From NCBI GenBank assembly GCA_020062205.1, contig JAGUWT010000057.1, forward strand, positions 1 to 18,945: a DNA stretch of 18,945 bases, written 5' to 3'. The translations under genes were made by a program, and so were the position numbers. Within the stretch, counting starts at the first letter, position 1. The number at the start of each line of letters is the position of its first letter. Origin of the DNA: Thermodesulfovibrionales bacterium (GTDB lineage Bacteria > Nitrospirota > Thermodesulfovibrionia > Thermodesulfovibrionales > SM23-35). Positions 1-7,371 of this stretch are shown here, piece by piece. Under the pieces are notes generated by a model. It saw only the letters and a list, made by a program, of their open reading frames with translations, did not search any database and was not told the origin of the DNA.

Positions 1-572
1 ATCTTGGAAAGAATGATTATCAGCCTTCTCTCTCAACAATAAACCGACTTCGAAGATTTCGCAGGACTCATTGCTCTCATATTACACATGTTGAATCATC
101 TTTTTCTTTCGAAGATCACAAAAAGCTCTCAGAAGAACTTACCAGGAAGGCTATCAATCTAAAGGGAGAAATAAGGCCAATAAAAAAGCCTTTTCTGATT
201 ATCCTGAATGATGATGAAGAAGAAAAGGGGAGTGTTTTCATTAAAGAATTACTGTTTAAAAAACCTGATTTACGGTATCTATCATTGAAGAGACAGATGG
301 AAGGAATCGATTCCCAACTCAGGAATAATACCATTGGTAAAGATATTATTGTTGCAGTATTTTCAAAGATAAAAGCATGGAAGGGAGGGGTAACGCCCTG
401 GCTTGAGAATGCAATGAAAGAACTTGGGAAAAGGACAAAGATTACCATATCCTTTGGAAGCCCTCATATTCTTGATAGTCTGAAAGATGATATCACAAAA
501 ATCTATGCATACTGGGATTCAGAAGTTGCTCAAAAAACAGTAGCAGAACTTATTGTAGAAAACATGAAATAG
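1..572 (+). CDS. C-terminal part of a probable glycoside hydrolase family 3 (beta-N-acetylhexosaminidase-like) protein, 5' truncated by the window
   Basis: The frame beginning at base 3 is open from the window edge to the TAG at 570-572, giving about 189 residues, so the gene starts upstream. The visible part resembles the second domain of two-domain GH3 enzymes of the NagZ type. It has a linker of the form ELTRKAINLKGEI (compare AEEIAxRSITLxxD in the family), then an alpha/beta region, and near the end SFGSPHIL followed by an aromatic segment ending in SEVAQKTVAEL, like the family's SxGSPY...SxxSQxAAARAL stretch. The catalytic TIM barrel would lie upstream and is not visible. In GH3 proteins of this group the role is hydrolysis of beta-linked GlcNAc, in cell-wall turnover or recycling; here that is inferred from weak similarity. 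An internal ATG at 285 is not the true start because the similarity extends upstream of it. Confidence 0.6.
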   Translation, partial: LGKNDYQPSLSTINRLRRFRRTHCSHITHVESSFSFEDHKKLSEELTRKAINLKGEIRPIKKPFLIILNDDEEEKGSVFIKELLFKKPDLRYLSLKRQMEGIDSQLRNNTIGKDIIVAVFSKIKAWKGGVTPWLENAMKELGKRTKITISFGSPHILDSLKDDITKIYAYWDSEVAQKTVAELIVENMK

Positions 573-621
573 GGAAGCCGTTTCATCCGGGGTAGTTATT
601 TATATTTTTTATCTACAATTA

Positions 622-650
622 TTTACAAAAACTTCCATTTATGGTATGTT
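622..650 (+). promoter_or_regulatory. Candidate sigma70 promoter upstream of the rhamnose genes
   Basis: TTTACA at 622-627 and TATGTT at 645-650 are separated by 17 bases, a good match to a -35/-10 pair. Transcription would start near 655-657, at the ATG of the 39-codon reading frame or just after it, and would continue into rfbC, rfbB and rfbD. Found by eye, not by a scoring model. Confidence 0.45.
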
Positions 651-654
651 TTTT

Positions 655-774
655 ATGAATTCACTCCTTAACGGAAATCCCACAGATGAGTTATTTAGAA
701 GGCGCAAGGAGAGACTTCTAAAAGAAAATACAAATCCAAAACAGTCAGCACTTTCAGATAGTCATATGGTGTGA
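655..774 (+). CDS. Small hypothetical reading frame (39 aa) preceding the rhamnose operon
   Basis: ATG 655 to TGA 772-774 encodes a 39-residue, hydrophilic, charged peptide with a basic patch (RRRKERLLKE, residues 15-24), no cysteines and no membrane segment. I do not recognise it. Its stop lies one base before the ATG of the epimerase gene, so translational coupling is possible, which would help explain why that gene has no clear ribosome binding site. There is no Shine-Dalgarno sequence before ATG 655, and the candidate -10 box ends only four bases upstream, so the peptide would have to be read from a leaderless mRNA or not at all. It could be chance open sequence in a 5' leader. Confidence 0.3.
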   Translation: MNSLLNGNPTDELFRRRKERLLKENTNPKQSALSDSHMV

Positions 775-775
775 T

Positions 776-1237
776 ATGTTCATAACCGGTGAGATAGAGG
801 GTATTGTTATTAAGAATGTGATGCCACACGTTGATAATCGTGGCTGGCTTTCTGAGCTTTTCAGGAAAGATGAACTGTCAGCGGGTTTTGAGCCACAGAT
901 GGGCTATCTTTCAATAACGCATCCACAGGTTGTCAGAGGACCACATGAACATAGAGAACAGACAGATTATTTCTGCTTCATGGGGAACTTCAAGCTTTAT
1001 CTATGGGATAATCGAAAGGATTCTATCACATATCTGAACAAAAAAATCATTCATACAGGAGAGCATCTTATTGTAGTTGTGCCTCCTGGTGTTGTGCATG
1101 CTTATCAGAATGTTGGTGAGAGTGACGGGATGGTACTGAATTTCCCTGACAGGTTATATGGAGGCTGGGGCAAAAAGGATATGGTGGACGAAGTGAGATA
1201 TGAGAATGACCCGGAAAGTCCATTCGGGATTGAGTAG
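776..1237 (+). CDS. rfbC: dTDP-4-dehydrorhamnose 3,5-epimerase family protein (short cupin form)
   Basis: A 153-residue cupin protein of the RmlC family, which epimerises C3 and C5 of dTDP-4-keto-6-deoxyglucose to give dTDP-4-keto-rhamnose in the cytosol. Visible family features: DNRGWLSELFR (residues 20-30), the strand VVRGPHEH (52-59) where the first His (H57) matches the catalytic base of the RGLHxQ motif, the cupin strand PPGVVHAYQN (103-112), and a tail with NDP around D145 like the conserved wNDP of RmlC. It is shorter than classical RmlC (about 180-190 aa) and has HEH in place of HxQ, so it belongs to a divergent short subgroup whose exact product is less certain. The next gene, rfbB, starts directly after its stop with no gap, and rfbD follows, which supports the dTDP-sugar role. 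No clear Shine-Dalgarno precedes ATG 776. Confidence 0.8.
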   Translation: MFITGEIEGIVIKNVMPHVDNRGWLSELFRKDELSAGFEPQMGYLSITHPQVVRGPHEHREQTDYFCFMGNFKLYLWDNRKDSITYLNKKIIHTGEHLIVVVPPGVVHAYQNVGESDGMVLNFPDRLYGGWGKKDMVDEVRYENDPESPFGIE

Positions 1238-2236
1238 ATGAAACTTTTTATTACAGGCGGCTGTGGATTCATAGGCTCTAACTTCATCAGATATATTCTC
1301 AAAGAATACCCTGATTACGAGATTATAAACCTTGATGCCCTCACCTATGCAGGCAATCTTGAAAACTTGCGTGATATAGAAAAAAGTCCGAGGTATCGTT
1401 TCGTGCATGGAAGGATTGAAGATACCACTACAGTTAAATCGCTTATGGAAGGAACGGATGGTGTGGTACATTTTGCAGCAGAGAGCCATGTAGACCGATC
1501 CATTATAGATGCACAGCCATTTCTCAAGACAAATATTTTAGGGACTCACCTTCTTCTTGAGATAGCAAAGGAGTATGGAATAAAAAGGTTCATTCATATA
1601 TCAACAGACGAGGTATATGGAACTCTGAGTGAGAGCGGTAAGTTCACTGAAGAAAGTCCTCTTAAACCCAATTCGCCATATTCAGCCTCAAAGGCATCTG
1701 CTGACCTTTTAGCTCGTGCTTACTATGAGACTCACGGCTTTCCGGTTATTATTGTAAGACCATCCAATAATTACGGACCGTATCAATTTCCTGAAAAGTT
1801 TATTCCACTCATGATTACGAATATCCTGTGGGGAAAGCCTATTCCCATTTATGGGGAAGGAGCAAATGTCAGGGACTGGCTCTATGTCGAGGATAACTGC
1901 AGGGCAATAGACACTATTCTGCATAAGGGGAAGTCTGGCGAGATCTATAATATTGGTAGAGATGGAGAGACAAAGAATATAGCCCTTGCAAGAGAGGTAC
2001 TCAATATAATGGGGAAGGATGAAAGCTATATTACGTTCGTAAAGGACAGACCAGGTCATGACTTCAGATATGCACTCGATAATGCGAAGATAGCATCTGA
2101 ACTTGGCTGGAGGCCTTTGGTGAAAATAAAGGAAGGACTTGAAAAGACAATACAGTGGTATCAAGAAAATGAGTGGTGGTGGAAACCATTAAAGGAGAGG
2201 CTACCAAGTGAGAGTAAAGGTTTCTGGGGAAGATGA
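1238..2236 (+). CDS. rfbB: dTDP-glucose 4,6-dehydratase
   Basis: A 332-residue extended short-chain dehydrogenase of the RmlB family. It converts dTDP-glucose to dTDP-4-keto-6-deoxyglucose using bound NAD+. The Rossmann motif GGCGFIG is at residues 7-13. The active-site trio TDE is at T123-D124-E125 in the segment HISTDEVYG. The catalytic YxxxK pair is Y148 and K152 (YSASK). The substrate-loop signature SNNYGPYQFPEKFIP is at 176-190. Length is normal for the family and the gene looks intact. ATG 1238 follows the TAG of the epimerase gene without a spacer, and the stop overlaps the start of rfbD by four bases, so the three genes are almost certainly one translationally coupled operon. The dTDP-glucose substrate must come from an RmlA encoded elsewhere. 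Confidence 0.97.
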   Translation: MKLFITGGCGFIGSNFIRYILKEYPDYEIINLDALTYAGNLENLRDIEKSPRYRFVHGRIEDTTTVKSLMEGTDGVVHFAAESHVDRSIIDAQPFLKTNILGTHLLLEIAKEYGIKRFIHISTDEVYGTLSESGKFTEESPLKPNSPYSASKASADLLARAYYETHGFPVIIVRPSNNYGPYQFPEKFIPLMITNILWGKPIPIYGEGANVRDWLYVEDNCRAIDTILHKGKSGEIYNIGRDGETKNIALAREVLNIMGKDESYITFVKDRPGHDFRYALDNAKIASELGWRPLVKIKEGLEKTIQWYQENEWWWKPLKERLPSESKGFWGR

Positions 2237-3084
2237 AGATACTGGTTACCGGCGGAAATGGTATGCTTGCACAGGATTTAATACCTGTGCTCAAAGAAAG
2301 ACATGATGTCATTCCTTTAACCAAAAAAGATCTTGATATTACAAGCAGGGATTCTGTATACACTGTTCTGAAGAATTCCAAACCTGATGTAGTCGTAAAC
2401 TGTGCTGCATATACACAGGTAGATAAGGCTGAGGAAGAGAGAGCGCAGGCATTCCTTGTCAATGGGATTGGTGTTCAGAACCTTGCCATAGCCTGCGCTG
2501 ATGCAAAGATTCCACTCTGTCATATTAGCACTGACTATGTTTTTGACGGTGAAAACGATAAACCCTATACCCCATTTGATAATACGAATCCAATCAATAC
2601 CTATGGCAAATCAAAACTTGCAGGAGAAAAATACATCCAGTGGATTTTAGATAAATTCTACATAATACGGACAAGCTGGCTTTACAGTATACGAGGAAAT
2701 AATTTTGTTCTGACCATTCTCAGACTTTCAAAAGAAAAACCCGTCATAAGGATTATCAATGACCAGATAGGCGCCCCAACATCAACTATGCAACTGTCAG
2801 AAGGCATTCGGAAACTTATTGAGAGTAGCGCTTATGGAATTTACCATCTCACTGATGAGACAGATGGAGGCATAAGCTGGTTTGATTTTGCCAAGGAGAT
2901 TGTCAGGGTTTCAGGTCTCAAGACAGAGGTAATCCCTGTCACAACAGATGAATTTCCAAGGCCGGCAAAAAGACCAAAATATTCTGTGCTCGACCTGGAA
3001 ATAACACGGCTTACTCTTGGATTCAAACCTGTTCACTGGAAAGTTGCATTAGGGAATTCATTATACCATCTGATAAAATCTTGA
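2233..3084 (+). CDS. rfbD: dTDP-4-dehydrorhamnose reductase
   Basis: A 283-residue short-chain reductase of the RmlD family, catalysing the last step to dTDP-L-rhamnose with NAD(P)H. The dinucleotide-binding motif TGGNGMLAQ is at residues 6-14. HISTDYVFDG (97-106) carries the conserved TDYVFDG signature. The catalytic YxxxK is Y124/K128 (YGKSK). Length and ends are typical. The ATG overlaps the rfbB stop codon (ATGA, 2233-2236). The product dTDP-rhamnose normally feeds O-antigen, capsule or glycan synthesis; no glycosyltransferase lies in the window. The 80 bases that follow hold a weak terminator candidate before rnfC. Confidence 0.96.
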   Translation: MKILVTGGNGMLAQDLIPVLKERHDVIPLTKKDLDITSRDSVYTVLKNSKPDVVVNCAAYTQVDKAEEERAQAFLVNGIGVQNLAIACADAKIPLCHISTDYVFDGENDKPYTPFDNTNPINTYGKSKLAGEKYIQWILDKFYIIRTSWLYSIRGNNFVLTILRLSKEKPVIRIINDQIGAPTSTMQLSEGIRKLIESSAYGIYHLTDETDGGISWFDFAKEIVRVSGLKTEVIPVTTDEFPRPAKRPKYSVLDLEITRLTLGFKPVHWKVALGNSLYHLIKS

Positions 3085-3111
3085 CTTGATGATGAATCGT
3101 ATGCTAAAAAT

Positions 3112-3146
3112 TACAGTTTTTAAGCTGTACCTACTTTTTTGTTTTT
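3112..3146 (+). terminator. Weak candidate rho-independent terminator after rfbD
   Basis: TACAG (3112-3116) pairs with CTGTA (3125-3129) around an eight-base loop that can add two weak pairs (T-G and T-A). Two T-runs follow at 3135-3140 and 3142-3146. The stem is short and AT-rich and the T-run starts five bases after it, so termination may be partial. It separates the rhamnose genes from rnfC. Confidence 0.35.
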
Positions 3147-3164
3147 CATAAAGGGGAAAATTTT

Positions 3165-4478
3165 TTGGGTCTTTTAACATTTAAGGGTGGGATACATCCG
3201 CCTGACAGAAAAGAATTAACAAAAGACAAACCAATAGCAGAAGCCAGGCCTCCCAGGACAGTTGCAATACCCTTAAGCCAGCATATAGGAGCACCCTGCA
3301 AACCTGTTGTAACGATCGGACAGGACGTGAAAAAAGGTGAAATGATCGGAGAACCAGGAGGATTTGTATCAGCAGCGGTCCATTCATCTGTATCAGGAAA
3401 GGTAATTGCAACGGGAGAATTCCCGAATGTCATGGGGAGAATGGTTCCCTCAATTGTTATAGAAAACGATGGGAAAGAGGAATGGACTATCTTAAAGGAT
3501 AACCCGGACTATGCGAACCTTTCTTCAGATGAACTCAAGGAGAAAATCAAGGCTGCTGGAATCGTCGGCCTTGGTGGTGCAGCATTCCCAACCATAGTAA
3601 AACTTTCACCTCCAAAGGAAAAACCTATCGATACCGTCATTATCAATGGTGCTGAGTGTGAACCATATTTAACCGTTGACTACAGACTGATGCTTGAAAA
3701 ACCGCATGAGATCATTGAAGGCCTCAAGGTCCTCATGAAGGTCTTCGGTATCAATAAAGGATTTGTCGGTATAGAGAACAACAAACCAGAAGCGATAAAA
3801 GCGATGGGGAAAGCAACACGTGAAAGGCAGGACGTTGAAATCGTGATTCATGCATTAGAGGTCAAATATCCTCAAGGGGCTGAAAAGATGCTCATCAAGG
3901 CAATTACGGGGAGAGAGGTCCCGGCAAGAGGACTTCCGATGGATGTGGGTGTGGTTGTACAGAACGTGAGCACCACATTTGCGATATATGAGGCAGTTCG
4001 ATATGGCAAGCCTCTGATAGACAGGGTTATTACTGTAACAGGTGAGGGCGTAAGAGAGTCAAAAAATCTGCTAATAAAAATAGGCACACTCATCTCACAG
4101 CTTATTGAAGAATGTGGTGGTTTACAAGATAGCACGGGAAAGATAATAGCAGGAGGCCCTATGATGGGATTTGCCCTGTCTTCCCTTGACATGCCTGTCA
4201 CAAAAGGCACCTCTGGCATCCTTGTTCTGCCAGAAGACAAGGTAATACACACAGAAGAGTTCGGTCCATGCATCAGGTGTGGAAGGTGTATTGATGTATG
4301 CCCTATGGGTCTTATGCCTTCAATGCTCAGCATCTATTCAGAAAAGGGCTTCTACGAAGGTTCTAAAGAATATAACTTATGGGACTGTTTTGAGTGCGGT
4401 TCATGTGCCTATATATGCCCTTCAAAAAGGCCAATAGTGCAATTTATAAGACTCGCTAAATCCTTGACAAAGCCATGA
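3165..4478 (+). CDS. rnfC: Electron transport complex subunit RnfC
   Basis: A 437-residue peripheral subunit of the Rnf complex, which receives or delivers electrons at NAD(H) through FMN and passes them through Fe-S clusters. The N-terminus TFKGGIHPPDRKELT is diagnostic. The nucleotide/FMN-binding region contains GIVGLGGAAFPT (132-143) and NGAECEPYLT (161-170). Two [4Fe-4S] motifs are near the C-terminus: C369, C372, C375, C379 and C408, C411, C414, C418, each followed by proline. There is no long C-terminal alanine-rich extension as in some gammaproteobacterial RnfC, so this is the short form. The start is TTG 3165, chosen because the family begins here and AAGGGG (3151-3156) gives a Shine-Dalgarno at eight bases. 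The stop overlaps rnfD by ATGA. Confidence 0.96.
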   Translation: MGLLTFKGGIHPPDRKELTKDKPIAEARPPRTVAIPLSQHIGAPCKPVVTIGQDVKKGEMIGEPGGFVSAAVHSSVSGKVIATGEFPNVMGRMVPSIVIENDGKEEWTILKDNPDYANLSSDELKEKIKAAGIVGLGGAAFPTIVKLSPPKEKPIDTVIINGAECEPYLTVDYRLMLEKPHEIIEGLKVLMKVFGINKGFVGIENNKPEAIKAMGKATRERQDVEIVIHALEVKYPQGAEKMLIKAITGREVPARGLPMDVGVVVQNVSTTFAIYEAVRYGKPLIDRVITVTGEGVRESKNLLIKIGTLISQLIEECGGLQDSTGKIIAGGPMMGFALSSLDMPVTKGTSGILVLPEDKVIHTEEFGPCIRCGRCIDVCPMGLMPSMLSIYSEKGFYEGSKEYNLWDCFECGSCAYICPSKRPIVQFIRLAKSLTKP

Positions 4479-5494
4479 AAAAAAATACTGTCATTGTATC
4501 TGTCAGTCCACATATCATGAGTGAAGAGACGGTAAGCCATATTATGTGGACAGTAAGCCTGTCCCTCTTCCCTGCCTTTGTCATGGCTGTTTATTTTTTT
4601 GGACCACGTGCACTGTTTGTTACTGCACTCTGTATTATTTCTTCGATACTTTCTGAATATTTCGTACAAAAAGCTATGAAGAAAAAGATAACCATCAGTG
4701 ACGGAAGTGCATTCCTGACAGGGCTGCTGCTTGGCTTGAATCTTCCCGCATCCCTCTGGTCATTGAACCCATTCACCATTCATGTGCCGATTATAGGCTC
4801 CTTTGTCGCCATTGTAATAACAAAACAGCTTTTTGGAGGACTCGGGTATAACATATTTAATCCCGCCCTCATTGGAAGAGTATTTCTCATGGCGTCGTGG
4901 CCAAGGGCAATGACAATATGGAATGAGCCGACAGCGGCATTTGTGGCATTCGATGCAAAAACGACAGCAACACCACTTGGCATATTAAAGGAAGAAGGGA
5001 TTGGAAGATTGATCGAGGTTTTTGGCGACAAGGTCAACCTTTATACACAGCTCCTGATTGGTCACCGGTCAGGCTCTATTGGAGAGACATCAATCATAGC
5101 CTTATTAATCGGTGCCGCATTCTTGCTTTATAAAAGATATATAACCTGGCACATTCCAGCATCATTTTTAGGAACAGTAGCAGTGCTTGCATGGATCTTT
5201 GGTGGCAAGGGTACATGCCTCTTTACTGGTGATCCGCTCCTTCATTTACTCAGTGGTGGCCTTATCTTGGGTGCATTCTTTATGGCAACAGATTATGTGA
5301 CATGCCCATCGGTAAAAACAGGGCAGATACTATTTGGCATCGGCTGTGGTGCACTCACAATGCTTATAAGGCTCAAGGGAGGGTATCCTGAGGGTGTGAT
5401 GTTTGCTATCCTCCTGATGAACTGTTTTACTCCGCTTATTGACAGAACTATAAGGTCAAAGGTTTTTGGAGCAATAAAGGTAAAGACGAAATGA
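4475..5494 (+). CDS. rnfD: Electron transport complex membrane subunit RnfD
   Basis: A 339-residue integral membrane subunit of Rnf carrying covalently bound FMN. Many hydrophobic segments are visible (for example residues 26-64, 101-118, 195-235 and 245-280). The flavinylation site DAKTTATPLG at 160-169 fits the ApbE target pattern Dxx(S/T)xAT, with T166 as the expected acceptor; the usual glycine is replaced by T164. GGLGYNIFNPALIGR (121-135) is a conserved signature of the RnfD/NqrB family. The start codon overlaps the rnfC stop and the stop overlaps the rnfG start (ATGA, 5491-5494). An ApbE flavin transferase is required for maturation and is not in the window. Confidence 0.96.
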   Translation: MKKNTVIVSVSPHIMSEETVSHIMWTVSLSLFPAFVMAVYFFGPRALFVTALCIISSILSEYFVQKAMKKKITISDGSAFLTGLLLGLNLPASLWSLNPFTIHVPIIGSFVAIVITKQLFGGLGYNIFNPALIGRVFLMASWPRAMTIWNEPTAAFVAFDAKTTATPLGILKEEGIGRLIEVFGDKVNLYTQLLIGHRSGSIGETSIIALLIGAAFLLYKRYITWHIPASFLGTVAVLAWIFGGKGTCLFTGDPLLHLLSGGLILGAFFMATDYVTCPSVKTGQILFGIGCGALTMLIRLKGGYPEGVMFAILLMNCFTPLIDRTIRSKVFGAIKVKTK

Positions 5495-6051
5495 AGGACA
5501 TGATGAAAATAACATTGAGCCTGGTCGTTATGTTTATCGTTGCTGGTATCATCATGACAAGTGTCTTTGCCCGAACAGCCCCGATTATAAAAATAGCAAA
5601 GGAAAGGGAAGAAAAAGAGGCAAGGCAAAAGATGATGCCAGAGGCTGATGATATCATCGAAGCTGGTAAATGGGATGTATCTGGCAAACACGGGAAATAC
5701 TTCGAATGCAAAAAGTCAGGTGAAACAATAGGATACCTCATATCGACATACGGAAAGGGATATTCAAGTTACATCAATATCCTCATTGCAACAGGGAAGG
5801 AAATGAACATAAAGGCGATAAAGATACTCAGCCACAGTGAGACACCAGGGCTTGGTGACGAGATTGAAAAGGAATATTTCAGGAAGCAATTTGAAGGCAA
5901 GTCTCTCGAACAGATAGAAATTGTAAAGGCAGAAGACACTGATAAGATTCAGGCCATCTCAGGAGTAACAATCTCAAGCCGTGCGGTTGGCAATGGAGTA
6001 AAGGAAGCCATGAAGTTTCTCAAAGAAAAATATACCGGGGTCACAGATTGA
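5491..6051 (+). CDS. rnfG: Electron transport complex subunit RnfG (FMN-binding)
   Basis: A 186-residue subunit with one N-terminal membrane helix (about residues 7-27) and a periplasmic FMN-binding domain. The conserved stretch SHSETPGLGDEIE is at 114-126 and the flavinylation segment QAISGVTISS at 154-163, with T160 as the expected FMN acceptor. The usual ApbE target is Dxx(S/T)GAT; here the Asp is Gln (Q154) and the Ala before Thr is Val (V159), so recognition may differ. The length is close to other RnfG proteins. The ATG overlaps the rnfD stop by four bases and its TGA overlaps the TTG start of rnfE. Confidence 0.94.
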   Translation: MKDMMKITLSLVVMFIVAGIIMTSVFARTAPIIKIAKEREEKEARQKMMPEADDIIEAGKWDVSGKHGKYFECKKSGETIGYLISTYGKGYSSYINILIATGKEMNIKAIKILSHSETPGLGDEIEKEYFRKQFEGKSLEQIEIVKAEDTDKIQAISGVTISSRAVGNGVKEAMKFLKEKYTGVTD

Positions 6052-6680
6052 GCAATCAAATGAGCTACTGGCAGCTTTTAAAAAATGGCATATTTGGAGA
6101 AAATCCTGTATTCAGACTCGCATTAAGTCTTTGCCCCGCAGTTGCTGTGACAAATTCAGTGAAAAATGGATTCCTTATGGGAATCGCCGTACTCTTTGTT
6201 CAGACAATGGCAAACGTTACAACATCACTCCTGAGAAAATTCATACATCCAAAGGTCAGGATTCCCTCATACATGTTCATCATCGCCACATGGGTTACTG
6301 TTACTGATCTCGTAATGGCTGCCTATGCCCGTGATGTCTATGCACAGATGGGACTCTACATAAAACTGATTGTTGCCTTTGCTATCATACTTTCGAGGTC
6401 TGAGTTATTTGCAAGCAAGAATAAGGTGGTCCCCTCATTTTTTGATGGCCTGGGCATGGGAACAGGATTCCTCCTTGCACTGGTGACCATAGGATTTTTC
6501 AGAGAACTCTTGGGCCGAGGATCCTTATGGGGCATCCCTATCGTCCCCACAAAACCCCTCCTGATTATGATTCTCCCCGCAGGAGGGTTTTTTGCTGTGG
6601 GGATACTGATGGGATTTTTTAACTGGATAGATATGAAATTCTTTGGTGATAAAGGAGCAAGTGGTGGCGGAGGACACTGA
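6048..6680 (+). CDS. rnfE: Electron transport complex membrane subunit RnfE
   Basis: A 210-residue, six-helix-type integral membrane subunit of the RnfA/RnfE/NqrD/NqrE family. The segment ENPVFRLALSLCPAVAVT (18-35) carries the first conserved membrane cysteine, C29. The second conserved cysteine, normally in an I-V-T-N-C context, is absent: here the aligned segment reads LIVAFAIILSRSELFASKN (107-125), with A112 at the cysteine position. RnfE and RnfA cysteines together hold an intramembrane Fe-S cluster in NQR and Rnf, so one ligand is missing. TTG 6048 is preferred because GGGG (6037-6040) lies seven bases upstream and it overlaps the rnfG stop; ATG 6060 is an alternative start. The protein ends in a glycine-rich tail with a final histidine. 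Confidence 0.93.
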   Translation: MSNQMSYWQLLKNGIFGENPVFRLALSLCPAVAVTNSVKNGFLMGIAVLFVQTMANVTTSLLRKFIHPKVRIPSYMFIIATWVTVTDLVMAAYARDVYAQMGLYIKLIVAFAIILSRSELFASKNKVVPSFFDGLGMGTGFLLALVTIGFFRELLGRGSLWGIPIVPTKPLLIMILPAGGFFAVGILMGFFNWIDMKFFGDKGASGGGGH

Positions 6681-6690
6681 ATAGTTTACG

Positions 6691-7278
6691 ATGGAATTTT
6701 CAAAACTGTTTGAACTTTTTATTGCAGCTTCCCTGATAAATAACTTCGTCTTTACGCGATACCTCGGTCTGTGTATCTTCTTTGGAGTAACGAGGAAGAT
6801 GGAAACTGCCATTGGAATGAGCGTTACTTTCACATCTGTTATGGTCATAAGCGCAGCGTTAAACTGGGTTATCTATAAGTTTATCATGACACCCCTCGGT
6901 CTCGGATTTCTTGAGATTGTTATCTTCATAGGGGTTGTAGCAGGCTTTGTACAGGCTGCTGATACCATCATGAAAAAGGTATCTCCAGGACTGTATTATA
7001 AGCTCGGTATCTACCTTGCGCTTATCACAACGAACTGTATCATACTTGCAGTTCCCTTAGTGAATGTGGCTGAATCATATAACTTTATCCAGAGTATTGT
7101 CTTCGGTCTCGGCTCTGGTATTGGTTTTAGCATTGCAATGATCATAATGGCAAGTATAAGAGAAAAACTTGAGCTGGCAAATGTTCCAAGGTCTTTTCAG
7201 GGATTACCAATCTCGTTTATATTAACTGGATTAATAGCCCTGGCATTTTTAGGGTTCTCAGGGTTGATAAAGCTGTAA
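6691..7278 (+). CDS. rnfA: Electron transport complex membrane subunit RnfA
   Basis: A 195-residue six-helix membrane subunit, the pseudo-symmetric partner of RnfE. Family signatures are intact: NNFVFTRYLGLCIFFGV (17-33) with C28, SPGLYYKLGIYLALITTNC (98-116) with C116, and IREKLE followed by VPRSFQGLPI (about 163-180). The two cysteines are the expected ligands of the intramembrane Fe-S cluster. Where most RnfA proteins have a proline after C28, this one has isoleucine. The gene starts ten bases after rnfE; the only strong GGAGG (6668-6672) lies 18 bases upstream of the ATG, so translation is probably coupled to rnfE. Confidence 0.95.
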   Translation: MEFSKLFELFIAASLINNFVFTRYLGLCIFFGVTRKMETAIGMSVTFTSVMVISAALNWVIYKFIMTPLGLGFLEIVIFIGVVAGFVQAADTIMKKVSPGLYYKLGIYLALITTNCIILAVPLVNVAESYNFIQSIVFGLGSGIGFSIAMIIMASIREKLELANVPRSFQGLPISFILTGLIALAFLGFSGLIKL

Positions 7279-7279
7279 A

Positions 7280-7307
7280 TAGTGAATAGTGATTAGTAAT
7301 TAGTGCA
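7280..7307 (+). repeat. Degenerate heptanucleotide tandem repeat, about four TAGTGAA-like units
   Basis: Four consecutive 7-base units read TAGTGAA, TAGTGAT, TAGTAAT, TAGTGCA just after the rnfA stop. The unit is unrelated in sequence to the heptads inside bioD and bioF but has the same period. Confidence 0.75.
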
Positions 7308-7330
7308 AATTAAATAACATCGTTCTTCCT

Positions 7331-7358
7331 ATTCACTGAATACTATTCACTAACGACT
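7331..7358 (+). repeat. Inverted partner heptad array, about four units
   Basis: ATTCACT, GAATACT, ATTCACT, AACGACT lie in tandem shortly before the rnfB ribosome binding site. They are the reverse complement type of the array at 7280-7307, so AGTGAATAGT and ACTATTCACT form an inverted repeat that could fold in the rnfA-rnfB intergenic mRNA. Confidence 0.7.
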
Positions 7359-7371
7359 AAAGGGAGCAATA

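Noticed and set aside
3872..4333. 153-codon open frame on the minus strand
   Set aside because: Entirely antisense to rnfC, whose family motifs are unmistakable; no domain or ribosome site in the antisense product.
5293..5691. 132-codon minus-strand frame across the rnfD-rnfG junction
   Set aside because: Antisense shadow of two well-identified genes.
7280..7358. CRISPR-like array between rnfA and rnfB
   Set aside because: Units are only seven bases and directly adjacent, with no spacers and no cas genes.
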